Shown in pieces: positions 53,461 to 64,000 of a stretch of 64,000 bases of DNA (within the stretch, counting starts at the first letter, position 1; each line of letters begins with the position of its first letter). The notes below the pieces were generated by a model. That model had not been told where the DNA came from. It was given only the letters and a program-made list of their open reading frames with translations, and did not search any database. This DNA is from Motacilla alba alba. Lineage: Eukaryota > Chordata > Aves > Passeriformes > Motacillidae. The translations under genes and the position numbers were made by a program. Where the stretch lies: positions 25,650,286-25,714,285 of the forward strand of contig NC_052021.1 in assembly GCF_015832195.1 (NCBI RefSeq). The letters run 5' to 3'.

Positions 53461-56400
53461 CTTTTTGCTGAACAATAGGAGAGTTTCCCATGATGCAAAA
53501 CTTTCAACACAGGAATAAACCTGCATCCTTCACCTTGTCTTCAGTCCCAGCCTGCACCCCCTGAAATTATTTTTGTTACCTATACTCTGATAAAATGCCT
53601 CCTCCCACTGAGAAGTTCTATTTTGTAACTTGAATGTCCATTAATATGCACCAAAACTGTGAAAAGGGGAAGTGTAAAAGTGACAAAATACTTCCAGAGA
53701 AGCACAAAGAGTATTTCTGGATAATGAAGACATTTTTTACCAGCCAGAGGACAGTCTAACAAGGACTGATGACAAGAAGTTTACAATAAGCTGATAAATT
53801 CTAGGAAAAGCAAGTTCCTAACTAGCTTGTATTTTATGAAGTTTTTCTGAATAAAAACAGCCCTTGACTGAAAATTAATTTTTTTTCTAAATATCTTATG
53901 GGTCTCAGTATAGCAGTAAATTGGTGACATTCTGCAATAGGAATCACATAGAATCCAACTTACAGATTCACATGAAAAAGATCAAAAGACACCTCTGTTT
54001 TCTTATTGAAATATCTCAGGCCACCCAATTATCCAGCCCTGAGTCCAATAACTTGTATTTAACTAAAGCATTCTTTGTCTCAGATTAAAGCTTGTCTGTT
54101 ATAAAAGCTCTCAGACTTTGCTGTAAAATCTGAAGAGACTTTGTCTCTATCCCTTTCCTTGTACTTTGTTCCAGTAGTTAATCACCATTACCATGTATTC
54201 TAAAAAGCTTCTTTTGAGTCTTAATTCAACTTCAGCCTTTGCTTCTTGTGGTGCATCTCTCCTTCAGGCAAAAGAGGTTCTTAATATCTCCTATTTTTTT
54301 CTCTAGGTGAATGCAGTTTATAAAAAGCACAAACAAATTTCCACCTACTCAGGAACACAGGGAAGTGAGCAGTTAAAGCTTTTAATCAGCTGCAGCTTGT
54401 ATCCATCTTGCTGAAATTCATGCAGCACAGAAACTTTCCTGCTCTTTTTTTACAAAACAGTTCACTGCTCTTTTCCAAGTAGAGATGCTGATACACCAAC
54501 CACAACTTTCAGTATTTGAAACCATCAATATTCTTGCCTAAATAAAATATGCTTTACATTCTCTAAAGTTTTCTTCAAGCTTCCCAGTGTTGATTCTTGC
54601 TTAACCTTTGTCTGGGGTGATGAAGGAGCATCTTTGTTGTCAGACTTCTCATCCACTTGCAAGCATTTCTATTCATGACACTCAAAAAGAGAATGCTAGA
54701 TTTTATTCCTGATTCTTTCACTTCAAAATGATTTCTTATCATGCCATCATGGACTCCCTAAAGTTTAGCAAAAATCTACTTTAATTGTGGGCAATTATAT
54801 TCCTGGTTTTTCAGTATTTTTTGCCTGAAAATGTAGTACAGCCTTTCCACCAGTGTACCTGTGAGCCATATGGGGTTAGCTAAGCAGACCAATAACTTGA
54901 GCTGCTATTTCATTTCAGCTACCAGCTCATCATATTTGGGTTGTTTTGTTTTGTTTTGTTTTTAATATCAGTCCAACACTAGCACTGTCTTTCCCTTCTG
55001 TAGTTTCCCTAGCCAGCTAAAGTTAATTATACCCTAAGATCAGGTAGACAGATGCTCCTCTGTTATAATATTTTTTTTCTTTTTTTTCAGCTCCTAGACT
55101 CTGTTATCAGATAGAAAATATTCTCTAAAAGAAATTGCCTAACATTCTCATTTTATTCATGGATTAGAAAGTTCTTCATCTTTGTGTGATAAACTCATAA
55201 CTTGCATTTTCCCAGCTACCAGACAAAAGTTGTCTTTGAAAAAATTTGGCTTTCTCTGCACCAAAAAAACATTTCATTATCTCTCTCTACCAACAAGAGT
55301 AATATCTTTTGCAGAGATTTTCATACCTAATATAACTGACAAGGAAATATTCTGTATGACTTACAAGCATAGATTTTTCTCTAATATTTGCAGCCTCCTG
55401 TTACTTTTTTTGCACATCACAATTTCCCAGGGTTATTGATTGCCATCTGTTTCCCTTTTTCAATGTTAACTATGAATTGCTTTGAAAAAAAAAATTAACT
55501 GCCTCCCTTGCACGTTAAACTGGAATGAGGTTTTAGCCAAAGTCATTGTTTTTCCTGATTTGTCGGTTCCTAAAATTAAAAAAGCTCTCAATTTTCCTTC
55601 TCATTCTTCTTTCTATTCCTTCTTCTTCAAATGGTTCAGCTAATGATTTTCCTTTTACCCAGTGAAGCTGGGCTCTCTTTGCAGCCTTCTATCTGTGTGT
55701 GTCTCTGCAAGTTTTTCTAATTGCTGCTTCTACCTCCTGTTAGTTCCTGTGGCTGAAAGGGACCAAGACTTCTGCTCTGTCACCAACCCCAGCTTCCAGG
55801 CCAATGGGTCACCTCCACCCAGTGCTGTTAAGCCCAGAGTAAAATCATTTGGATGCTTGCGAAAGTTGTGATATTAGAAAATGGTTCTGACTTTTTTGTC
55901 AAATGATGTCCTGGCATGATGTGAGGGCTGCCTTGTGCACCTCCAGGTGAAGCCGCAGTGCTTCTCTCCACCCAAGCACAGAATTGCGTCTGCTGAGGAG
56001 ATCCCACGGATTTTACTTACTCTGGCACTAACCTGTGCTCTCCTCATATCAGATTTTGGATGTGGGAGCAGAAATCATCTGGGAAGTGTTTGAGTCTTCA
56101 GACTGTAGCAAGAGATGATTACTAAAGATTCAGTAAAGAGAATAATGTGTCAAACAAAAAAAAGTGTGAACATCAGAAGATACACGGTGGTTCTACTCTG
56201 CTTGGTGACATACAGCACTGTTTGATATTAATCTTTCACTGCTATTTCTAATAGACAACTTAAAACTAAACTCCACCCTATTATCTGCTCAGTTTTCTTA
56301 ATTTGAATAATTTTCTTCAACCACTTAATTTTGATGGACTTTGATCAAATTCCAAAAAAATAAAAAAAGCTTAAGTGAGAATTACAAAGGCTTTTGGATT

Positions 56401-58516
56401 TTTTTCTCTTTTACTAAAATCCTCAATCATTGTGGTTTTTTAAACACCTTTCCTAAAAGAAAAGATGTGATGAACACAGTGGCTAATAAATTCAAATGAC
56501 ATCAATTGATCTCCACATGTCGATGTCACCAATATGCCCATGAACGCCATGGCTGAAATCTTAGTTCCATTAAGGATCATTAGTTTCTTGAATGCATTCA
56601 TTATTCAAAACCACTTGCTAGTTATTTTCTGCATGTAATTCCACCTCTGGAACTTGTGGGGGGTGTGTGTCTCCTTTACTCACTTAACATTAAAACGTCC
56701 TTCCTGCCTTTGATAAGACAAAACTTTCATTGATTTGAGCAGAGATTAATTCTCTTCTCTAAATACCTGCTCTCAGACTAGCATCTCTTCAGGTTTTCAA
56801 CATTTAAAACAAGTTGTGAGTTAATCTGGGCAATCCCTTTTTAGTTCTCACACTGATTAACAAGAGATTAATTTTGTTTCATTAATCACTCAGCTCTTGG
56901 GTAAAACCAGGAAATCTCTTCCAACATCCTTCACACTTTAGGAATTAATTTTCAAAAATATTTCCTATTTAATCACAGTTTCTATTTTCAAAAAGACTAT
57001 ATTATAGTTGTATTACTTCAGAAGTTTTAGTAGCTGAGAATTTCATTAGCTGCATTTCTGACCTTTATATAAACATTACCTCTGTCATGTACTATATTTT
57101 CCAAATTATTTCCCTTAGATCATAAAAGAAATGTCAATATTTTTCTCTTTAGCTAGTGGATCATATTCTGTTCTTGTTAATAAAAGAACCTATGAAATAA
57201 CTTTGTTCCTCAGTAGTTACACTCAGCATTGCAGCCAGCATAAGAGAGAGCAAAATTGAGATAGGTGAACTTCTTTGGAGAAATTATTTATTGCACTTTG
57301 CAGTTCATTGGTTTTTTGCACTTACAGTTTTCATGAAATTGGTTATTTCTGCTTTTTAAAAAATCACCACAATGCAGTAAGGCTTTTTAAATAAAACAAG
57401 CAAGCAAAAACAAAACCCAAACAACCAAGCATTTCAGCATCTGTTGTGTGAATGCAATTTAAATGAAAAGACAGATGTTTGCAAATCATCAAATCTACCT
57501 GCATTCATTTTCTTTCTAGATTAGAAATACAAAAAAGCATCAGAAGATTCATTTCTTCCTTGATTAATGCTCCTGGAGTTATACCAGTGTAAATTTTGCA
57601 CTCCCATCTCATTTGAAAATAAAAACTTCATAAATTTCTGCTGAATGTACACTGACTAAGCATGACTTTAAAAACCTAAAATAGTCTAAACTTGTCATTT
57701 GAATTTCTTTAGTTGGTGAGGCTGCTGCCCAGACCCAGCCACACAGCTCTGGGGCAGCCTGAGGATGATCCCACTTCAATGAGCTGTGATTAGCCACTGG
57801 TTTTCCATGGGACCATGGGCAAGAGGCAAAGAGAAGCAAAGTTTCCTCATGGCAACCTCCACACCATCCTGTCCTGCCCAGCCAGGGCTGCATTTACTGG
57901 CAGAGAATCCTGTGGGTCCTGTGGGAGGGGAAACATGCATTTCAACATGGCTGTTTCCTCACAAACTGTTAGGATTTTGGTCCTTTTTTATTTTGCTGCT
58001 TGTGTATCTTCAGAAAAGCAGTTGGTTGATTGTTTTGTTTTATTTTTAAAATCCACAAAGGTAAAGAAAATGAGGTGGAGGAATAACTGGATCATATAAA
58101 CCATTCAGTTTGAAAGTTCCCGTCATGAAACAATCTCTCCACACTTTGGAAAACTGAAATTATTTGGTTTTGGTTTTTTCCTGAGCAAAAGCTAAGGCAG
58201 TTGTCAGTCACTCATCCTAAAGATTTGGGGCGGGGGGGAATATCTTTTTTTCTTATCTTTGAAACTCTGGAAAGTGGGGAGCTGATTTTAACCACACCAG
58301 TCTTTAATGTCAGTCCAGAGTTGCACCAAGAAAGGGAGCAGTGTTTTGAACTTATTTTCCTTCAAAACTGAGGGGAAAGGGTTGCTTGGCAAGACTTTCT
58401 CAGCTGCAGCTGGAGGCTCTGGAGAGGACACACAGACATCTAGTGGAGAAACTGCAGGGGATCCACGGGATCCAGAGGGCCAAAACCAGGACACATCATG
58501 CACGGACCCATGGTGC

Positions 58517-58800
58517 TTCACAGAATTCACAGAATCACCGGGTTGGAAGAGACCTCAAAGATCATCGAGTCCAACCATGCCCCAACACCTCAACTAAACC
58601 ATGGCACTGAGTGCCACATCCAGTCCTTTTTTTAAACACATCCAGGGATGGTGACTTCACCACCTCCTGGGGCAGGCCATTCCAGAAGTTTATCACTCTT
58701 TCTGTAAAATCTTTTTTCCTAATATGCAGCCTATATTTCCCTTGATGCAGCTTGGTTCCCCCCAGCCACCCCACACCCTCACTGCCATGGGGCTGAGAGC
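58517..58800 (-). mobile_element. CR1 LINE fragment with reverse-transcriptase tail
   Basis: CR1 3' end in minus orientation. On the plus strand it begins with the inverted terminal repeat (CACAGAATTCACAGAATCAC), then GGGTTGGAAGAGACCTC and ATCATCGAGTCCAACC. The minus-strand frame 58562-58813 carries the C-terminal end of CR1 ORF2: LHQGKYRLHIRK, DFTERVINFWNGLP and EVVKSPSLDVFKKR match the family pattern closely. The catalytic reverse-transcriptase domain and everything upstream are missing, so it cannot move. The right boundary is uncertain, between about 58765 and 58810. It is the least decayed CR1 copy in the window by reading frame. Confidence 0.93.
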
Positions 58801-61800
58801 CGGTCCAAGGCACACCAAGACATCTGACTGCACAAGGAAAGTCAGTCCCATGCCTGGAGATAGTTCTGTGCCCCCTTTCCCAGGGCTCCTTTATTCCTCT
58901 CCTTCCAAACTATGAGCATATTGTGAGAACCTGCATGAAATCCCTTAATATAAACCTCCATCATTCAGAGGTTTATCATGGCCTTTCAGAAGCTTTTGAA
59001 GTTCCCCTGTTACTGATTTTTCATCTCAGGAGTCCAAATGAAGCTGTTCTTTTATAGATTTGACCAAAATCAGATTGTTTAAAGCTTATGAGGCAATAAT
59101 TATGCAAGAAGCAAAGTCAAATTCAGCTCAAGACTGCAGATATTTAAGTCCTGCCATAGCATTTGGGAACCATTTAGACAAATTCAAGATGTTTCGAATA
59201 AAGGTGAGTGAGGAGTCTAAAAAGGAACTATAGCTGTCACAGTATCGTTTTTCATACTGCCCCTTCTTAGTTTTTGAAAGATTAATTCAAAGCAAAACTG
59301 AGAAGGAGAAAGAGGATTTTTCACAAAAGACTTCATCAATCAAAACTGAATTGGAAGACCTTCCTCTGCTTTATTCTCTTTTGTCTCAAAGCCTTATGAA
59401 TGTTTAGTCCTAGCAAAACTTTCCATACCCTTGAACTTATTCTGTAAGAAATCAAAGCCTTGTAAAATATCCCAAACAAATTAAATGCGACCAATTCTTT
59501 GACATGCAAAATGAATTTCAGTTTGGCCCCACTGTGATCTTATGTTTCATTATATTAAGAATGTCATCAGTATTTTGTCTGCTAGGAGCATATTTTTTCC
59601 TCTTTTTCACTCTTACTCAAAGTCTGCTACTCTTTATTTTACTCCTTTTAGCAGCAGAGGCTGGCGAGGAGGTGGGGATGAGATTTCCCCAATAAATTGG
59701 TGCTTTTTGCTGAATGTTTCTACATGGGTAAGAGCCATAGGAGGGCTTACAGTGAGGTGAGCACCTGCCACTTCCAATGACCTGCTTTGAATGAGCTGTT
59801 CCCATATAACAAATATTTGCAAATACAAATGAGTCCAGCTAGTTAGAATGCAGCATAGTCCCTTCTAAACCTGTAAATTGATCATTTGCAAAGGCTTTAA
59901 TCCTGCTTCAAGTCCATGGGAGCTTCTCCACTGACATTAGAACTAGAAAAATGAAGCTTTTGCCTGGTGTTGGGGATCCAGACAGAGATGACCAAAGCAC
60001 AGAAATGGTCGGTGACTCTTGTTTCTCAATAGAAAAAGAAAATTCACTCAGTCTTTATCTAGGAGTCATGGACTTTCTTGGCTCTCAGAGGCCCATCTTT
60101 CCTCACTTTGTCTTTTACAAATTTAAAGACTCAAGAAAAGAGTAATGTCTTCACACAGAGAGGGAGGTTGTCTTTATGTAACCTTTGACTGAAGAGGAAG
60201 ACATATTTGCTTTGCTATCTTAATAGGATGCATCATTTGACACACAGAGACTTGCTTTGTATGCTTTGTGAAAATTTGCATGGAATTGTCACTGTTCTCT
60301 GGGTCTACAAATATCCCTCCTAGGCTTCCATTCTTTGTATTTTAAATTAATGTATTTATCTGTATTATAGTAATGTATTATACTACATGTAAGACATGTA
60401 TTATTTGGTCTCTGTTTAAAATTCATCAATTTAATACATGTTCTCATCTCACAGTCATTTACTAGAAAGCAAATAAAAATAAACATGAACAAGAAAAAAT
60501 TTCAGGTTTTGTATTCTAGCAAATATTTACTGTGAAAACAGTTGAACTGTTTGCATTTCTTTTGAGTCAGACATCACCAGCTTGGATCTGCTATTCCACA
60601 ATCCAGGCAGTATCTATCCTAGGCAGAAATGACCTTCAGCAGAGTCCCACAGCTGAGCCTCTGGTTTCTACCACCTTCTCTATCGGTTACAATCCTAAAC
60701 TATGAAATGCAAATTCTTGTACCTGTAGCATGTTTCCTCATATCTCTGTGAGTTATTGTACTGTAGGCAATGTTCATTCGAACACAATAAATCTCCACTG
60801 AGTTGGAATTTAATATACTCCACTGCCTCGAAGTGCTGTAGGTATAAATATCCTGGAGTCCTTGTGCTACACCTGCAGAAAGCACAGTGCTGGTGGAACA
60901 CAGCTACTAAACTAAGAAAGGTTTTAACACAGAAATAATAACCCAAATTAACTATGGTGTGATTATAAAACATGAAGGACCAATTTTGCCAGTAACACCT
61001 CTTCAAGGGTTACATACAATTAACTTGTTTTCTGTGCAAGGTGCCTCATCCAGCAGCTGTTGTGATATTTACAAGTGTTAAGACTGGTGGAAAGGAGCAT
61101 GTTTTGGGCTTTGGCTCAGCAGAGCTTGGATCTGTTCCCAGCCACTCCAGCATCTTGGCAGTCCTACCAGGTCAGTAACTGCTGTCTCTGTGGCTGCCAC
61201 AGAGCCAAGTTTACATTACTTTTGTTCTTCCACAGTGATAAGAAACAGCCCCATCTTAAATCAGTGACAGGAGTATCCCAGCTGGACACCTTTGGTCCCA
61301 CCAACCAAAAGATAATGCTCTACATAGAACTTGGCAATTAGAGTGGGGTTTGGTTCAAGTTTAATTTAAGGCATGAACTCTCTTTAAGACCTAGAAGTGG
61401 ATCTACTTCAGCCATTCTGACACCATTAGGGAGAATTTCTTCAAACTTCTGTATGGCCAGAAAAATTCTGAGACCTGAATTCGCAGAATCTTTTATGATT
61501 CTGTGAAAATGGAATCAAGCATCTCAGTGGAAATAGTGAACCATATCAGTGCGATCCACCAAATTGTATTGTTCCTTAATTCCCTCAAATTCAGGAGCAG
61601 AATTTCCTTTTCACACTCATGAGGGAACTTGCACAGGCAGCACAGAGCAGACCAGAGACAATCAGCAGGTGATGTCAGCCGTGGGCCAAAGGACACTGCC
61701 ACCACTGTAGTGGTGCATTGGTTCAGACAAAAAGGAGCAAAGGGTTGAGATAGTGAAACTCATTTCACACTGGTCCCTAAAAATATCTTAAGGGGAAGGG

Positions 61801-64000
61801 AAAATCATGAAGGGAGGAATCATTACATTTCCACTCAGATAAAGGAGAGTTTTAAAATGACACTTTAACTTCACAGTTGAAATTTCCTGCATTACAAGTA
61901 CCACTGGGATTCCCCTGCACTGACATTGAGAGATGCCCCGTTCATTCATAGTCAAAACAGGATGACTCAACTTTGTACAGTCTGAATGTCAGAACTCCCT
62001 GTGCAGATGCAACTCATTATCACAAAAGAGCCCTTTTGTCAGTAGATCTTATGTCAATTAGGGAAGCGGTTTTACTACCAGGAAAAGAATAATTTTGGCT
62101 GCACAATTTCTATCTCCACTACCAGAACTTTGCCACTGTAAATAACTAACCTGACTTTGTAGTGAAGAGTGGTCCTCAGTAAGTCATTCATTAAGAGAGA
62201 GACACTTTGGAGACAAATAATCTACAGTACTGATTAGTGACCACCAACACAATGAGTCTGTAGAGCTGTCTGTTTTCCATATCCATCCATTACCTACATT
62301 AATTATATTATCTCTGATCTTGCAACTGAATACCAGAGGCAGATATTCGCTTTGGAACAATTAAGTTTTATTTTCCCCTTTATTTGCCTGACTATAAAGA
62401 GGATAAATTCCTTTGTGTCATAAGGAAATAGAGGCTGCTCTCAGAATAGGGTGTGCATTTATGCAGCTACAGGTTGAATGGAGGCATGGTTCAGGGAGAA
62501 ATCTTTCTTGTGAAGAGCTGTTGTGAGTCAGCCTCTGGAATTTCCCACATCTAGGAAATGTCTTTGGATGAGATAGAGTTTGGTCACATATATGCTTGGC
62601 ATAATGGAGAGGATTGTTCTGCCTCATCCAGATTTGTGCATAAACCCGCATTTAAACCCATTCCACCTCTCAGTTTACCAGAATTTAAATGTGAGACATA
62701 ACACTGTCTATTTAAAAAACTGAGAAAAAGAAGGAATAAAAACTCCTTTCAGGACATGAACTTAAATTGCCACAGGGAATTTTCTGCTAAGCAAACAGCT
62801 TTTCTAGTAAACTGGAGGTGATGATTCAGCAATTGCTGGGAAGTGGCCTTTCAGCAGGGAAAACTGTGTGGGAAAGGTCGTTGGAGCAGTGTTGCCTATG
62901 GGTGGCACTGAAGGTAATAGTTCTGAAGCTTTGTGAAATGGTCCAACAAGCACTGTCAGCCTTCCTTAACCCAGTGAATTGTTTCTGATCTAGAAGCTAA
63001 GCCCAAGCCCTGGGGTAAAAGGGGAACTCTTTCCTGCCCCATCTTTGAGGATAACCTACCTCCACCTGAAGATAAACTCTTCTCCAGGCATCTTCCCTGA
63101 GGAACTCACAACTCCCTGTAGCTCATTTCATCCCATCCCAGCTGTTTCCTGCTTTGTCTGCAAATCAGACAAATTTGAGCTGTATAAATCCTATCACATA
63201 TCTGTGTTCTGTTAGATTAGGAGTAGACAGACTTTAGCAAATAAAAAGAAACCTCAGACTCCTTCCTTTCAAACCCCATATATTTGGCAATGTGCCTCAC
63301 ACCCTAAAATGACAGCAGTAAGATGCATTACAAAGGAGAAAAACTGGAAATCAACTCCCTCCACCCTGCTGTTAATCAAGAACAGATCATATTTCCAGGT
63401 CTGGCACTGACAGTTCCTTGGACTCTGTGATCTCCATTACAGAGGCAGTTTCAGTTCTCCAGTCCTTATGAAAATCCCTAAACCCATACAGTTCAAGAAA
63501 ACAAAGTCCTTAAAATCCAGGTTTTAAAGCTCCACATGTCTGATCTTTGACAGAAAGGTGTGTGGAGGTGTCTTGGAAAGGAAATGCAGGAATCTGTGTA
63601 AGATTAGACTGAATACTAAAGAGAAACATGATCCCTGGCAAGGAGACAGAGGGATTGATACCTCATGAACTTGTTCATCAAGTGCATGAACTTTTTCTTC
63701 CCTGTGAGCATATCAGCCAAGTTGCTCATGCTGCTATTCAGATGCTTTACAGCCAAGGAAATAAAAAGCCAAGAGACCCTGTCTATCCATATTACAATAT
63801 TGCTTGTATTGCATGATGTCTGGGTAATGCTGAGGTCTGGGTCATTGCTATCATGAATTGAAAACAAAGACAGACAAACAAACACACAACCCACACACAT
63901 GGTTTGTAAGACTGAGTGGGGTTGTCTATTTGAATTCAGAGTAGCTGCCCTGACTGTTTGTATTCCTTGTTCATTGTAGCAGGAAGCATTTCTTTTCACT
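58801..64000. other. Unique non-coding sequence, no gene seen
   Basis: No gene or repeat family recognised. Open frames reach about 127 codons at the window edge (63616-63999 minus) without any motif. A short A+C-rich patch lies at about 63863-63900. The sequence runs off the window end, so a feature starting there could be missed. Confidence 0.55.

Larger units (their letters stand above)
51017..58516. other. Unique non-coding sequence, no gene seen
   Basis: No gene or named repeat family recognised. Simple runs include 16 A (51965-51980), 16 T (53445-53460), a GTTTT repeat near 54943-54962, an A+C-rich patch near 57395-57430 and a G-rich run near 58227-58238. Open frames are below about 120 codons. 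Confidence 0.55.

Noticed and set aside
1..64000. tRNA, rRNA, CRISPR or bacterial operon content
   Set aside because: No tRNA B-box-like GGTTCGAATCC, no rRNA segments, no regularly spaced direct repeats and no dense coding were seen on reading through; the repeats present are avian.

Overview
This is vertebrate nuclear DNA, most likely from a bird and probably a songbird. The evidence is three fragments of chicken repeat 1 (CR1) LINEs with the typical truncation to the 3' end, and two solo long terminal repeats (LTRs) that resemble, from memory, LTR families common in passerine genomes. The DNA is AT-rich and poor in CpG. I see no bacterial, plasmid or phage features: no operons, no ribosome binding sites, no dense coding.

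No protein-coding gene, tRNA, rRNA or CRISPR array can be supported. The open frames are short, lie on both strands, overlap each other, often start at GTG or TTG, and carry no family motif that I recognise. The exception is the CR1 reverse-transcriptase tail near 58.6 kb. The window is best read as an intergenic region or a large intron.

Layout. 1-16.6 kb: unique sequence with a short perfect palindrome (3.7 kb), a G-rich tract (5.8 kb), a poly-A run (6.3 kb) and an AT/AC microsatellite (7.9 kb). 16.6-17.0 kb: CR1 fragment, plus strand. 17-25.3 kb: unique sequence with an A+C-only tract (21.6 kb) and a homeodomain-site cluster (24.7 kb). 25.3-25.8 kb: solo LTR, minus strand. 25.8-36.7 kb: unique sequence with an ATTTT array (27.2 kb), a CpG-dense patch (32.2 kb) and a 34-bp tandem duplication (34.4 kb). 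36.7-37.2 kb: solo LTR, minus strand, with matching TG/CA ends, a 6-bp target-site duplication and an internal pentanucleotide array. 37.2-50.9 kb: unique sequence with a 9-bp tandem repeat that runs into a hairpin (40.7 kb) and possible conserved noncoding elements (41.3 and 48.1 kb). 50.9-51.0 kb: CR1 3' end, plus strand. 51-58.5 kb: unique. 58.5-58.8 kb: CR1 fragment, minus strand. The rest is unique sequence.

No novel gene system is visible. The best points for follow-up are the 36.7-kb LTR with its two-phase microsatellite, the CpG-dense patch at 32.2 kb with an odd hydrophobic antisense frame beside it, and a few clusters of transcription-factor-like sites that could be enhancers. The enhancer calls need cross-species alignment, which I could not run.
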